Assembly: GCA_947292085.1 (NCBI GenBank)
Contig: CAMYPN010000007.1
Span: 1-40,653 of the forward strand
Reading direction: 5' to 3'
DNA: 40,653 nucleotides
From: an uncultured Gardnerella sp.
GTDB lineage: Bacteria; Actinomycetota; Actinomycetes; Actinomycetales; Bifidobacteriaceae
Under the pieces are notes generated by a model. The model was given only the letters and a program-made list of their open reading frames with translations, was not told the DNA's origin and made no database searches. Positions 7,264 through 16,206 of this stretch are shown piece after piece (position 1 is the first letter of the stretch; each line of letters opens with the position of its first letter). The translations under genes and the position numbers were made by a program.

Positions 7264-7974
7264 TTACGCTTTGTCGACTATCACAACTGACGTTGATTGC
7301 AAACCAGGTCCAACAAGAGCTTCAACTACACGAGGATTTAATCCACCAGCTTTGCGAATCATTTTCGCCGCCTTTTCGATCTCTGCTGCTGCAGATTTAC
7401 CTTTTAATGCTACTAACTGACCATGCGTTTTTAAAAGTGGAATCGTCCACGCAGCTAATTTTGTCATTGGAGCTACAGCGCGGCATGTTACAGCATCAAA
7501 AGCAGGTATTTCGTGAGATTTTACTTTTTCTATTACTTCGTCAGATCTTCCGTGGAAAATAGTTACGTTATTTAATTCCATAAGTTTTACGCACTCATCT
7601 AACCACGCAACTCGTCTTTCCATCGGCTCAATCAAAGTTACTTGTACTTCAGGTAAGCAAGCAGCTAATACAATTCCAGGGAAACCTCCACCGCTGCCGA
7701 CATCTGCTACACGTTTTTTATTACTTTTCTTCGTAATTTCATCAATAAAAGGTACAACTGCTGCAGAATTTAATATGTGTCTTTCCCACAAAATACCCAT
7801 ATCTCTAGGCCCCACTAGACCTCTAATTAATCCTTCTTTCTGAAGTTTCACGTGGAACATTGTGCATTTCGGAAGCGCATCTCCTAAGATTTCTTGCAAT
7901 ATTGGGGAAGATTCTAGCTCATCAGCTACATTTTCTATAGGTTCAGCAGATTCACTAACTTCCATTTGATGCAC
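7264..7974 (-). CDS. rsmG: 16S rRNA (guanine-N7) methyltransferase RsmG (GidB)
   Basis: RsmG adds a methyl group to N7 of G527 of 16S rRNA using S-adenosylmethionine. The 236-residue protein has [15 protein letters not shown], then the SAM-binding loop [14 protein letters not shown], then a [14 protein letters not shown] strand-helix pair and the [10 protein letters not shown] region, all standard for the family. Length is normal. In actinobacteria the gene sits between khpB (jag) and parA, as here. A one-mismatch parS lies near its 5' end at 7845-7858. Loss of this enzyme is known in other bacteria to give low-level streptomycin resistance; this copy looks intact. Confidence 0.95.
   Translation of the reverse strand: MHQMEVSESAEPIENVADELESSPILQEILGDALPKCTMFHVKLQKEGLIRGLVGPRDMGILWERHILNSAAVVPFIDEITKKSNKKRVADVGSGGGFPGIVLAACLPEVQVTLIEPMERRVAWLDECVKLMELNNVTIFHGRSDEVIEKVKSHEIPAFDAVTCRAVAPMTKLAAWTIPLLKTHGQLVALKGKSAAAEIEKAAKMIRKAGGLNPRVVEALVGPGLQSTSVVIVDKA
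7845..7858. promoter_or_regulatory. Near-consensus parS inside rsmG
   Basis: GTTTCACGTGGAAC has one mismatch to parS and lies in the rsmG coding region. It extends the parS cluster to about 2.2 kb. Confidence 0.5.
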
Positions 7975-7998
7975 TCCTTAACAAAAACACAAAAACAA

Positions 7999-8040
7999 AA
8001 AGTAACATAATAAAACATTTTTGTTCTATCGTGTTACTTT
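7999..8040. terminator. Intercistronic hairpin between khpB and rsmG
   Basis: AAAGTAACA (7999-8007) pairs exactly with TGTTACTTT (8032-8040) around a 24-bp loop. The stem is AT-rich. On the minus strand no strong T-run directly follows, so it may be an mRNA processing or stability element instead of a terminator. Confidence 0.4.
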
Positions 8041-8164
8041 CTGTTTAAATTTATAAATATCATCCGTGAAGTAAGCAAAATTAATAAAGCAAATAAAACA
8101 ACTCAGCAAAAGTAGCGAGTACTATTTATTTTTACTTTCCGTTTTCTGTTTCGCTTATTGCCTA

Positions 8165-8905
8165 CTATCGCTCATCATCAATGGAATCTGAATCTGCATC
8201 ATAGTCAGCATCTTCAGCATCTTCCAAATCTGAATCATCCGAATCATCTTCATCATCTGCATAATCGTCATCCACGTCGTCAACATCATCATCGTCAACG
8301 TCGCGCTCATCATACAAATCATCAACATTCATATCAGCGTCATCAACAACGTCAATGTCATCCACATCCACGTCGTCCACATCATCAACATCGTCATCTA
8401 AATTATCAACGGCATTTGCAGACATATAAACAGTCACATAACGATGCGGCTCTTCACCATGAGACCTAGAGCGCAAACCTTCCTCACGCACAGTATCGTG
8501 AATAATCTTACGCTCAAACGAGTTCATCGGCTTCAAATTCACAGCTTCACCGGTTTCTCGAACATCATCCACAGCATCCAGCGCAATATCGCGAAGCCTT
8601 TGACGCTTACGCTTCAAGAAGCCATCCACATCAACAATTAAATGAGACCTATCACCAGTCTTTTGTTGCACAGCGAGACGACTAAGCTGCTGAAGCGCGT
8701 CTACAACTTCCCCGTTTCTACCAATCAAATGACGAATATCTTCATCATCATCCGCAACAATCTGAATCATAGGACGATTATTGCGAATACCCATCTCAAT
8801 ATCACCATCATAATCTGCGATATCAAGCAAACCCTCTAAGTAGTCCGCAGCGATATCAGCTTCTTCATTGAGCTGATTTATGCTTTTCTGCTCTTCTTGT
8901 GCCAT
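8165..8905 (-). CDS. khpB: RNA-binding protein KhpB/Jag with long acidic tail
   Basis: KhpB (Jag, EloR) is a KH-R3H RNA-binding protein linked to cell elongation and usually encoded next to yidC, as here. A KH domain spans about residues 45-110 with the GxxG loop in IGRNGEVVDAL. The R3H domain follows at about 110-160 with NSFERKIIHDTV and GEEPHRYVTV. From about residue 168 to the end (246) the protein is almost entirely Asp with some Val, Glu and Ser. That is an unusually long acidic tail, encoded by near-repetitive GAT/GAC triplets. AAGGAG lies about 7 bases before the ATG. The tail could mimic nucleic acid or tune RNA affinity (inference). Confidence 0.92.
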   Translation of the reverse strand: MAQEEQKSINQLNEEADIAADYLEGLLDIADYDGDIEMGIRNNRPMIQIVADDDEDIRHLIGRNGEVVDALQQLSRLAVQQKTGDRSHLIVDVDGFLKRKRQRLRDIALDAVDDVRETGEAVNLKPMNSFERKIIHDTVREEGLRSRSHGEEPHRYVTVYMSANAVDNLDDDVDDVDDVDVDDIDVVDDADMNVDDLYDERDVDDDDVDDVDDDYADDEDDSDDSDLEDAEDADYDADSDSIDDER

Positions 8906-8966
8906 CGCTTACTCCTTACGTTTCCACACTTACTCTTAACGTGATATTCACGCATTCTCACTGCAC

Positions 8967-9021
8967 ATACTGAACTACAGTGTAGCTGACAATACAGTCA
9001 AACAAACACTGTAGTCAGTAT
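8967..9021. other. Long intercistronic hairpin between yidC and khpB
   Basis: The left arm 8967-8983 pairs with 9006-9021 over 16 bp with one bulged A, around a 22-bp loop. No T-run follows on the minus strand, which argues against a simple terminator. It is a candidate mRNA processing or stability structure. Just beyond it AAGCAATTATTAAAA occurs twice between about 9027 and 9066. Confidence 0.55.
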
Positions 9022-9065
9022 TTACAAGCAATTATTAAAAGTAATTTTAAAAGCAATTATTAAAA

Positions 9066-10079
9066 CTACTTTTTAGCACCCTTACGCTTACGCTGTGGTT
9101 GCTTACGCTGGAATCCTTCCACTTCCCTGCGTTCTGCTTCCTCACGCGCTTTCTGAAGCTTTTCTTCCTCAAGAGAAGGCAAACCTTCACGCTTTCTACG
9201 TGCATTTTCTTTCACATAATCTCGTTGCTCTTTCTCAATAGCAGCTGGAGATCCAGGCGTTGGGAAGGTATAAACCTGCCAGATAGAGCGAAGCATATTA
9301 ACAATATTGTTTGCTAACCAGTAAACAAGCATTGCGAATGGAAGCGCAAAAGCAGAGAACACATAAATCAGTGGGAAGCCCCACATCATAAGTTTTTGAA
9401 CCTTATACTGGCTACCTTGCATAGATTCAGGCGGCAAATTCTTGCGAATATTATTAAACTGCATATACCACATTGCAGCACACATAAGCACCACAAACGT
9501 GACTATAACAGCCTTTCCGCCGCCATCTACTGTCATAAACGTATCCGAGACTCCTACGCCAAACAAATGCGTTTTAACAAACTGTTTTGCAGTAGAAATA
9601 TCAAACGCACCAAATGCAGCGTGCTTTCCTCTAGCAATAAATGGTATTAAAGAAAGCGTGTACCAAATACTCATGAATGCTGGGCCTTGGATCATCATAG
9701 GAAGGCATGATCCTGCAGGATTAGCATTGCTATCCTGGTAAAGCTTCATCATTTCCCTGCGCATAGCTTCTTTGCTTGCAGGGTCGTTTTTACCTTTGTA
9801 TTTTTGCTGGATTTTCTTTACTTTTGGAGCGATTGCTTGCATTTGTCGCATTCCCTTAATGCTTTTAATAAAAGCTGGGAAAATGCATGCGTGAACTACT
9901 AGCACCAAAAATACTATCGACAAAATCCAAGCGGCACCAACTTCGTTCATGCCAAGAAGAGTTAAGAATTTATGGAATAAAACCATAATTTGAGTCATCA
10001 ACCACTCAATTGGCGTCAAAATCTTGTAGAACCAGCCTATAAAGCCGTTGTCAAGCATAAAATGATCTTGATTAAACAT
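9066..10079 (-). CDS. yidC: Membrane protein insertase YidC
   Basis: YidC inserts membrane proteins alone or with SecYEG. The 337-residue product has hydrophobic segments near residues 33-70 (containing GAAWILSIVFLVLVV), 125-150 (MMIQGPAFMSIWYTLSLIPF), 185-205 and 230-265. The cytoplasmic loop between the first two carries MRQMQAIAPKVKKIQQKYK, typical of the family. The tail (from about 285) is very basic and ends in RKQPQRKRKGAKK, as in ribosome-contacting YidC tails. Its ATG overlaps the yidD stop codon by one base, so translation is probably coupled. Confidence 0.95.
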   Translation of the reverse strand: MFNQDHFMLDNGFIGWFYKILTPIEWLMTQIMVLFHKFLTLLGMNEVGAAWILSIVFLVLVVHACIFPAFIKSIKGMRQMQAIAPKVKKIQQKYKGKNDPASKEAMRREMMKLYQDSNANPAGSCLPMMIQGPAFMSIWYTLSLIPFIARGKHAAFGAFDISTAKQFVKTHLFGVGVSDTFMTVDGGGKAVIVTFVVLMCAAMWYMQFNNIRKNLPPESMQGSQYKVQKLMMWGFPLIYVFSAFALPFAMLVYWLANNIVNMLRSIWQVYTFPTPGSPAAIEKEQRDYVKENARRKREGLPSLEEEKLQKAREEAERREVEGFQRKQPQRKRKGAKK

Positions 10080-10420
10080 CAGTTTTCCTTGTCCTCACCA
10101 GCCAAGGGAGTTAGCCGTGGCTCTTCATGCGCCTTTGACCAAGCGCAACGGTAAAAAATTGAATATTTTTGTGGTACGTCGTCAATACTACAACTTGTCC
10201 AAGGTCTGCAGCGCAAAAGTCTTAGCACTGCAAGTAAACCGCCTCTGCAAATACCAAAACGCGAAACAGCTTCAATCGCATATTGTGAGCACGTTGGATA
10301 GTAACGGCAGCAAGCTGGCCTATTCGCAGAAATTTTGCGTTGATACCATCTAATAGCTCTTATAGCAGCTTTTGCTGCCATACTGCGATTATGACGCGTC
10401 TTCTTTGTGATTATGCTCAT
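10079..10420 (-). CDS. yidD: Membrane protein insertion efficiency factor YidD
   Basis: A small protein that assists YidC-dependent insertion. The family core IRAIRWYQRKISANRPACCR followed by YYPTCSQYAIEAVSRFGICRG is clear, including the conserved cysteines. I chose the ATG at 10418-10420 because GGCAGG lies about 8 bases upstream. The ATG at 10379-10381 (MAAKAAIRAIRW) would give a protein closer to the classic length and would avoid the overlap with rnpA, so it is a real alternative. With the chosen start the two genes overlap by 32 bp. A TTG at 10433-10435 is less likely. Confidence 0.9.
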   Translation of the reverse strand: MSIITKKTRHNRSMAAKAAIRAIRWYQRKISANRPACCRYYPTCSQYAIEAVSRFGICRGGLLAVLRLLRCRPWTSCSIDDVPQKYSIFYRCAWSKAHEEPRLTPLAGEDKEN

Positions 10421-10874
10421 CTGTACCTGCCGCAACGCTACTTATCTTCTTGAAAAGCTTCTCGATTTGTAAACGTAACGAATCAAACGAAACTTCCGCT
10501 GCAGTTGGTTTTGCGCGTAAAATAACGTCACAGTTTTGCGGCAAAAGTAATTCGAATTCTTTAGCAATCACTCGCAGGCGTCGCTTCACTTTGTTGCGAA
10601 CTACAGCCTTGCCTACTGATTTAGATACAGCAAGACCTAGCCTTCGCGCCAAACTTTTTTGCTGTTCCTGCGTTAGGGTATCAGAAAAAGCCGCGGGATT
10701 ACTACTTACTAAACCCGTGGCAGATTCTAATTTTACGCTTCTATCCTCGTTAAGTGCGTTACTTACGGCTATATCGCCACGCATTACATAATGCGCGACG
10801 ATATCCCGCGAACTCACTTTGCGTCGTTTTTTAAGTACCGCGACGAAATCGCGATGGCTTTTCAGCCTTTCCAT
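10389..10874 (-). CDS. rnpA: Ribonuclease P protein component
   Basis: The protein subunit of RNase P, which helps the catalytic RNA remove tRNA 5' leaders. It is 161 residues, longer than the roughly 120 of many homologues because of an insertion at about 35-65. The N-terminal ERLKSHRDFVAVLKKRRK and the RNR-type motif VVRNKVKRRLRVIAKEF are diagnostic. It follows rpmH by 21 bp and overlaps the start of yidD, the conserved rpmH-rnpA-yidD-yidC arrangement. Confidence 0.95.
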   Translation of the reverse strand: MERLKSHRDFVAVLKKRRKVSSRDIVAHYVMRGDIAVSNALNEDRSVKLESATGLVSSNPAAFSDTLTQEQQKSLARRLGLAVSKSVGKAVVRNKVKRRLRVIAKEFELLLPQNCDVILRAKPTAAEVSFDSLRLQIEKLFKKISSVAAGTDEHNHKEDAS

Positions 10875-10895
10875 GCTTTACGACGCTACCCTAAC

Positions 10896-11030
10896 TCAGG
10901 CAGACAGCGACTTACGGCCCTTGGCGCGACGACGATTAATCACTGCGCGGCCAGCACGCGTACGCATACGAACGCGGAAGCCGTGCTTCATGTGACGACG
11001 ACGGTTATTTGGCTGGAATGTCCTCTTCAT
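10896..11030 (-). CDS. rpmH: 50S ribosomal protein L34
   Basis: A 44-residue, very basic protein reading [19 protein letters not shown] at the start and [12 protein letters not shown] at the end, the L34 pattern. It is the first gene of the leftward operon and is divergent from dnaA across the origin, a position conserved in most bacteria. Its upstream region (from 11031) is shared with the left half of oriC. Confidence 0.97.
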   Translation of the reverse strand: MKRTFQPNNRRRHMKHGFRVRMRTRAGRAVINRRRAKGRKSLSA

Positions 11031-11469
11031 AACTAATGCTCCTGTATTCAGCCACGCAAAAGCATGGCCCCGTATGAGTCAAGCTCTACTAAAATACTCT
11101 TACCCCTCACCAAGAGTCAAATTATTATCAGTTGTACACAATTGAGTTAGAAGTTAAATATTAAAAATATTTTTCTATTTCACATTTTCTTCACAAAAAT
11201 AAGTGTTACTTAATCCTTGAAAAATAGCGGTATTCCTCAAATATATTTATCCACAAATTACACACATGTTATTCACATTTGAGTATTTTCAACACGCTAG
11301 GCTGTGGATAACTTCTTAGGGTTGGAGTAAACATATTCTACTGGTTACTTTTATGCACTAGGATTGTGAAGGAAAATTTTTCCGCACTAAATGTGCGAAA
11401 TTTTTTCTTCGAAACCAAAACATAAAAATATCATCTAAATGCGTGATATTTATAATCTTGGGGGGTGAA
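11031..11469. other. oriC: oriC left part, rpmH-dnaA intergenic region
   Basis: A non-coding region between divergent rpmH and dnaA. It contains exact DnaA boxes TTATCCACA at 11247-11255 (+) and 11303-11311 (reverse, TGTGGATAA), and a one-mismatch box TTATTCACA at 11269-11277. The stretch is otherwise AT-rich and must hold both promoters, which I cannot place confidently. CGCAC (11383-11387) and GTGCG (11393-11397) form a small hairpin just before a T-run (11401-11406), a possible attenuator in the dnaA leader. DnaA binding here fits autoregulation of dnaA. Confidence 0.75.
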
Positions 11470-13191
11470 ATGGCTGAAACATTAGGCGACCCAGCGGCAC
11501 AAGCTGCCATAATCTGGTCGAGTACTCTTACTGTGTTGCAGCATAATGCCCTCTTGACTGCTAGAGATAAGGGCTGGTTTGAAGGTGTACAGCCTGAAGC
11601 GGTTTTTGGTACAACAATAGTTTTATGTGTTTCTAATGCGGAAGCTCAGCAAGCTTTACAAAATGAGCTTAATGCGCCGCTACTTACTGCTCTAAAAATT
11701 TGCACTGGAAAAGATATGTTTCCTGCTTTTAAAATCGTTCCTCAACATGAGCAGCGACAGGAACCTACATATGTTCAGTCTGCTATAAGTGATGCTAACT
11801 ACGTTTCTTCTAATAATCACGCGGCAAAAACTTTTGTTCAAGAAAATAGCAATATAAATAATTCATATGCAAACAGCAATTCTGATAATAATGTTCAGAA
11901 TTTTGCGGAAAATGATAAAAATTACGCTAATAAAAGTGATTTAAATAATTCTGATTATTCATCTTCTTCCGATAAAGTAAGTTTAGAGGAAAATAATTCT
12001 TCTAAAATAAACGATTTACCTGCACAACCTGATTTTGATCACGCTACCGGTTTATCTGATTTGCAGAAAACTACTATGCTTTCTTCTATCCCTAATCAAA
12101 CCGGTAAAATGTCAATTTCTGTTAAGAGAGATCCTGTAACGCATCTTAATACTTGCGCTACTTTCGATACTTTTGTTCCGGGTGATTCCAATCGTTTTGC
12201 TCGCACTGTTGCTTTGGCTGTTGCTGAAGGTTCAGGTCGTGATTTTAACCCGTTATGTATTTATGGCGGATCAGGCCTTGGTAAAACTCACTTGCTAAAT
12301 GCTATTGGAAACTACGCTTTAGTAAAAGATTCTTCACTTAAAGTGCGTTATGTTACGAGTGAGGAATTTACTAACGAATTTATTGAGGCTCTTCAAAATC
12401 CGAATCAGAGTCAAGGACAGATTGCTGATTTTAACAAACGTTATCGCGAAGTAGATGTTCTTCTTATCGACGATATTCAGTTTTTGGGTGGTAAAGAAGC
12501 TACTTTAGAGCAATTCTTCCATACTTTTAATGCTTTATATCAGGCTAGTAAGCGCATTGTTATTGCTTCTGATGTGGCTCCTAAAAATTTGAAGGGCTTT
12601 GAATCTCGTTTAATTTCTCGATTTGAGTCTGGTTTAACTGTTGATATTAAGCCACCTGATTTGGAAACTCGTATAGCTATTTTGAGAATGATGGCTATGA
12701 TGAGCAACACTACTATACCTAGTGACGTTTTTGATCTTATTGCTGAACGTTTTACTGAGAATATACGCGAGCTTGAGGGTGCTTTAACTCGCGTTACTGC
12801 AGTTGCATCTCTTAGCAATCAGCCTGTTAGTAAAGCGCTTGCTGAGCAGGCTTTGCAAGATTTCTTTGCTATAGATATTGAGGTTCGTCCTACGGATATT
12901 ATTGGTCAGGTTGCTCAATATTTCCATCTCACTTTTGATGAGTTAGTAGGTAGACAGCGCACTAAAAACGTTGCTCTTGCTAGACAAATTGCCATGTATC
13001 TTGCTAGAGAGATGACAAGCATGAGCCTAGTTGATATTGGTGAAGTTTTTGGTGGAAGAGATCATACTACTGTTATGCACGCTTATACTCGAGTAAGCGG
13101 GGAAATGCAGGAAAAGCAGGAAATTTATAACTATGTTATGGAATTAACTGTTCGCTTAAAGCAAAATCCTGTTAAGAAGAATAATGCTTAA
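11470..13191 (+). CDS. dnaA: Chromosomal replication initiator DnaA
   Basis: DnaA binds DnaA boxes and melts the origin. I use the ATG at 11470 because GGGGGGTG lies directly upstream; an in-frame GTG at 11443 would put the ribosome site inside the gene. The product is 573 residues. Domain I is about 1-85. A long Asn/Ser/Asp-rich linker (domain II) runs about 100-215. The AAA+ core has Walker A GGSGLGKT (about 266-273) and Walker [10 protein letters not shown]. The C-terminal domain IV has the DnaA signature [12 protein letters not shown]. The linker is long and of low complexity but still within what actinobacteria show. DnaA boxes on both sides suggest self-regulation. Confidence 0.97.
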   Translation: MAETLGDPAAQAAIIWSSTLTVLQHNALLTARDKGWFEGVQPEAVFGTTIVLCVSNAEAQQALQNELNAPLLTALKICTGKDMFPAFKIVPQHEQRQEPTYVQSAISDANYVSSNNHAAKTFVQENSNINNSYANSNSDNNVQNFAENDKNYANKSDLNNSDYSSSSDKVSLEENNSSKINDLPAQPDFDHATGLSDLQKTTMLSSIPNQTGKMSISVKRDPVTHLNTCATFDTFVPGDSNRFARTVALAVAEGSGRDFNPLCIYGGSGLGKTHLLNAIGNYALVKDSSLKVRYVTSEEFTNEFIEALQNPNQSQGQIADFNKRYREVDVLLIDDIQFLGGKEATLEQFFHTFNALYQASKRIVIASDVAPKNLKGFESRLISRFESGLTVDIKPPDLETRIAILRMMAMMSNTTIPSDVFDLIAERFTENIRELEGALTRVTAVASLSNQPVSKALAEQALQDFFAIDIEVRPTDIIGQVAQYFHLTFDELVGRQRTKNVALARQIAMYLAREMTSMSLVDIGEVFGGRDHTTVMHAYTRVSGEMQEKQEIYNYVMELTVRLKQNPVKKNNA

Positions 13192-13694
13192 TATTATTTT
13201 CTTCTAATTTTTTTTCTTAATTTAATTTAATTTAGTAATTTTTTTATTTTTAGATTTTTATTATTTACTGTTTTCCACAGTTTTGTTCTTACTTTGTTAA
13301 TTAAGAAAATAAAAGTTATCCACATAGTTAATAACAAATGTGGGTAAAATCCGTGTATAAGTCGTGGAAAACGCCGTATAAAAAAGTTAATAAGTAGTTG
13401 ATAAATGAAGATTTTTTGTTAATAAAAATTTGAATAGCTAAGAGTGTGGATAACTTGGCTAGTTATACACATCGCTTTGAAGATTTTATTAACAAGTGTG
13501 AGGTGTGCATAACGTTGTTATTAAAAGCTTTTTTCGAGTTATCCACATACTCACAGTGCTTATTACTACTATTATTTTTATTTTTTAAATAATAATGCTC
13601 ATAAAAATAAGTTACGAAAAACTGAAAAAGAAAGAAGCATTTAAAGTAGCCCTTACGCTAAGATAAATTCAGAAATATTACGAAACGAGGAAGC
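13192..13694. other. oriC: oriC right part, dnaA-dnaN intergenic region
   Basis: A 503-bp non-coding, extremely AT-rich region. Exact DnaA boxes lie at 13316-13324 (+), 13445-13453 (reverse) and 13539-13547 (+). One-mismatch boxes are at 13271-13279 (TTTTCCACA), 13339-13347 (reverse), 13463-13471 (TTATACACA) and 13504-13512 (reverse, TGTGCATAA). Two tracts of nearly pure A+T, about 13195-13266 and 13560-13600, are candidate unwinding regions; the second directly follows the last box. The dnaN promoter must lie near the right end. This is the most likely replication start. Confidence 0.85.
13539..13586 (+). promoter_or_regulatory. Predicted origin-unwinding element: DnaA box plus DnaA-trio tract
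   Basis: The exact box TTATCCACA (13539-13547) is followed by a 12-bp spacer with the only G/C-richer stretch nearby. Then come nine consecutive in-phase triplets of the form [C/T]T[A/T] (13560-13586), leading into A+T-only DNA. This matches the box, GC spacer and DnaA-trio order of the basal unwinding system described in Bacillus subtilis. The assignment is by pattern. Confidence 0.65.
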
Positions 13695-14819
13695 ATGAAA
13701 GTAGAAGTTAACTCTGCATCACTTGCTGATGCAGTAGCTTGGACTACAAGAGTTATTGATAATCGTCCTGCAAATCCGATTCTTGCAGGTCTTAAAATTG
13801 AAGCAAAAGATGGTTCACTTCAACTTTCTGCTTTTAACTACCAAATTTCTAGTCGTCACCATATTGAAGCTGGCGTAGAAGAAGCAGGTAGTGTACTCGT
13901 TTTAGGTAGATTAATGGCAGATATTACTAAATCTTTACCTAATGAAAAAACTTGCTTAACTAGCAGCGAAACTACTCTTACTATTACTTCAGGAAAATCA
14001 ACTTTTACACTGCAATTAATGCCACAAGGGGAGTACCCAGATTTGCCTGAAATTCCTGAAACATTAGGAAAAGTTGATGCTCCAACATTTATTCAGGCTG
14101 TAAATCAGGCATCTGTTTCTATTTCTCATGAAGAAAATCGTCCTGTATTAACAGGAATTCGTATGCAATTTGAAGATGACACGGTTATTATGACATCAAC
14201 TGATCGCTTCAGATTATCTCGATCAACTTTCACTTGGAGTCCTGAACAAAATAATATTCAGTCAACAACTCTTGTTAAAGGTACTTTACTTCGTGATATT
14301 GCTCGTTCTTTTGATGAACATCAAAACGTTACTCTTCACTTAAACAGTGAAAATCCTTCATTACTAGGTTTTGAAAATGCTGGAAGAACAAGTACTTCAC
14401 AACTTATTGATGGAGAATTTCCTACTGTTGATCGTCTTTTTATTGATGATTATCCAATACATGCTGTTATTAATAGATCTACACTTATTAATGCTATTAA
14501 ACGTGTTTCTTTAGTTGCAGAGAAGAGTGCTCCAATTCGCATGACTTTTTCTGGAAATGAATTAGCACTTAGCGCTGGTAATGTAGACGAATCTCAAGCG
14601 CATGAAATTCTCGATATTGATATGGATGGAGAAGATATTACTGTTGCATTTAATCCTACATATCTTATTGAAGGTTTAAGTGCAATTAGTGAGCCTTACG
14701 TTCATATGAAAATGGTTACTGCTGTAAAGCCTGTAGAATTTAATGGTCAACAGGAAAGTGATGGCGATGAATCAATGAATTATCGTTATCTTTTAGTTCC
14801 TATGCGCTTAAACAGTTGA
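13695..14819 (+). CDS. dnaN: DNA polymerase III beta subunit (sliding clamp)
   Basis: The clamp that holds polymerase III on DNA. At 374 residues it has the family's usual length of three repeated clamp domains. Recognisable segments include NRPANPILAGLKIEA near the N-terminus, LMPQGEYPDLPEIP in the middle, HEENRPVLTGIRMQF and TDRFRLSRSTF in domain II, and the C-terminal YRYLLVPMRLN, where the last strand ends. GAGGAAGC precedes the ATG. It sits between oriC and recF as in most bacteria. An unusual long dyad follows it. Confidence 0.96.
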   Translation: MKVEVNSASLADAVAWTTRVIDNRPANPILAGLKIEAKDGSLQLSAFNYQISSRHHIEAGVEEAGSVLVLGRLMADITKSLPNEKTCLTSSETTLTITSGKSTFTLQLMPQGEYPDLPEIPETLGKVDAPTFIQAVNQASVSISHEENRPVLTGIRMQFEDDTVIMTSTDRFRLSRSTFTWSPEQNNIQSTTLVKGTLLRDIARSFDEHQNVTLHLNSENPSLLGFENAGRTSTSQLIDGEFPTVDRLFIDDYPIHAVINRSTLINAIKRVSLVAEKSAPIRMTFSGNELALSAGNVDESQAHEILDIDMDGEDITVAFNPTYLIEGLSAISEPYVHMKMVTAVKPVEFNGQQESDGDESMNYRYLLVPMRLNS

Positions 14820-14839
14820 TTTTTATAAAAATTACTATA

Positions 14840-14882
14840 TTTTTCTTGGTTTTACTTAAGTTTTAGGTAAAACCAAGAAAAA
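14840..14882. other. Perfect 16-bp inverted repeat between dnaN and recF
   Basis: TTTTTCTTGGTTTTAC (14840-14855) pairs exactly with 14867-14882 across an 11-bp loop. A run of T follows a few bases later (14891-14896). It could be a weak terminator or attenuator, or a processing site, that sets recF level relative to dnaN. Confidence 0.6.
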
Positions 14883-14928
14883 TGGTAGACTTTTTTATTT
14901 AATTTTATATTTTCAAAGAAAGTAAACA

Positions 14929-16206
14929 ATGTATATTTCGCGACTTGCTTTAGATCATTTTCGCTCGTGGAATAATTGTTTACTTCACTGCGAAAATGGA
15001 ATTAATATTTTATATGGAAAAAATGGTTTTGGAAAAACCAATATTGTAGAAGCTATTGAAGTACTTTCTACAGGAACTAGTCACAGAGTATCTTCAGTTT
15101 TGCCTCTTATTGAAAGAGAAAAAACTTCTGCAACTATTCGATGCAATCTTTATAAAGATAGTAATAGCAGTGAAAATACAACTTTAGAAGTTACTTTATT
15201 TGCAAGAGGAGCTAACAGAGCAAGAATCAATGAAGGAAAATCCTGCTATATGCGAGATATCCTTGGAAAGCTACTATCTGTTTCTTTTACTCCACAAGAT
15301 CAATCAATTATTATGGGAGATCCTTCTTCAAGACGTAACTTTATTAATCAAGCAGGAATATTATTAATACCTAATTATGCTAAATATTTGCAAGAATACG
15401 TTCATACAGCACAACAGCGTGCAGCTTGCTTAAAAAATATTAAAGAAAATAATATTCAAGAAAAGCAGTTATATCTTTCTACTCTTGAAATTTGGACAGG
15501 AAAACTTATAGAAACTGGAATAGTTTTAACTAGACTTCGCAACAAAACTATTAATCTACTTAAACCTTATTTTTCTGAAATAGTTCACAATCTTTCTGAA
15601 GGACAGAATTCTAATATTTCTTATAAGCCTTCATTTGAAGAATTAGATTTAAATAGTAATTCTGAAAACATGCTAGCAAATACTCTTATTAGCGAGCATT
15701 TTCAGCGCTTGTATTTAGGTGAAGTTGCAAGAGGATACAATCTTATAGGCCCTCATCGTGATGATTTTATTATTACTTTAGATAATCTTCCTGCTAAAGA
15801 ATTTGCTTCAAACGGTGAATCTTGGACACTTGCTCTTGCTTTAAAAATGGCTTTACTTAAAGCTTTAGAAGATTCTTATAATAATAAGCCAATAATTATT
15901 TTAGATGATGTTTTTGCTCAGCTTGATGAAAGCAGAAGAGAACAAATTCTTGATTTTGCTACTAAACAAGGTCAAGTTTTTATTACTACAACTTCTTTAC
16001 GAGATATTCCAGAAAGTAGAATATTAGATAAAGCTAATTTAGTTGATATTTCTTCTCTTAAAAAAGAAAATAATTTTGATGATGATGAAAATATTAAAAT
16101 AGCTAAAAATATTGCTCAGTTGCGTAATAATATTAACTACAGTTTGGATGATGAAAATCTTGAACAAGAACAAGATAGTAGTAGTTGTGAAAGTAGTGTG
16201 TTATGA
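14929..16206 (+). CDS. recF: DNA replication and repair protein RecF
   Basis: An SMC-like ATPase that helps load RecA at gaps and stalled forks. Walker A is LYGKNGFGKTNIVEA (about 28-42). The ABC-type signature lies in ASNGESWTLALALKMALLKAL. Walker B with following D-loop is IILDDVFAQLDESRREQI. At 425 residues it is longer than many RecF proteins because of an acidic, probably disordered C-terminal tail from about 380. The stop codon overlaps the ATG of the next gene by 4 bp. It is distinctly AT-rich in codon use, like the next gene. Confidence 0.95.
   Translation: MYISRLALDHFRSWNNCLLHCENGINILYGKNGFGKTNIVEAIEVLSTGTSHRVSSVLPLIEREKTSATIRCNLYKDSNSSENTTLEVTLFARGANRARINEGKSCYMRDILGKLLSVSFTPQDQSIIMGDPSSRRNFINQAGILLIPNYAKYLQEYVHTAQQRAACLKNIKENNIQEKQLYLSTLEIWTGKLIETGIVLTRLRNKTINLLKPYFSEIVHNLSEGQNSNISYKPSFEELDLNSNSENMLANTLISEHFQRLYLGEVARGYNLIGPHRDDFIITLDNLPAKEFASNGESWTLALALKMALLKALEDSYNNKPIIILDDVFAQLDESRREQILDFATKQGQVFITTTSLRDIPESRILDKANLVDISSLKKENNFDDDENIKIAKNIAQLRNNINYSLDDENLEQEQDSSSCESSVL

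Noticed and set aside
8158..8469. Plus-strand His-rich frame opposite the khpB tail
   Set aside because: It is the complement of the Asp-codon repeats. The minus frame has the KH and R3H domains and a good ribosome site.
11443..11469. dnaA start at the GTG at 11443
   Set aside because: The strong GGGGGGTG ribosome site lies inside this extension and is correctly spaced for the ATG at 11470.
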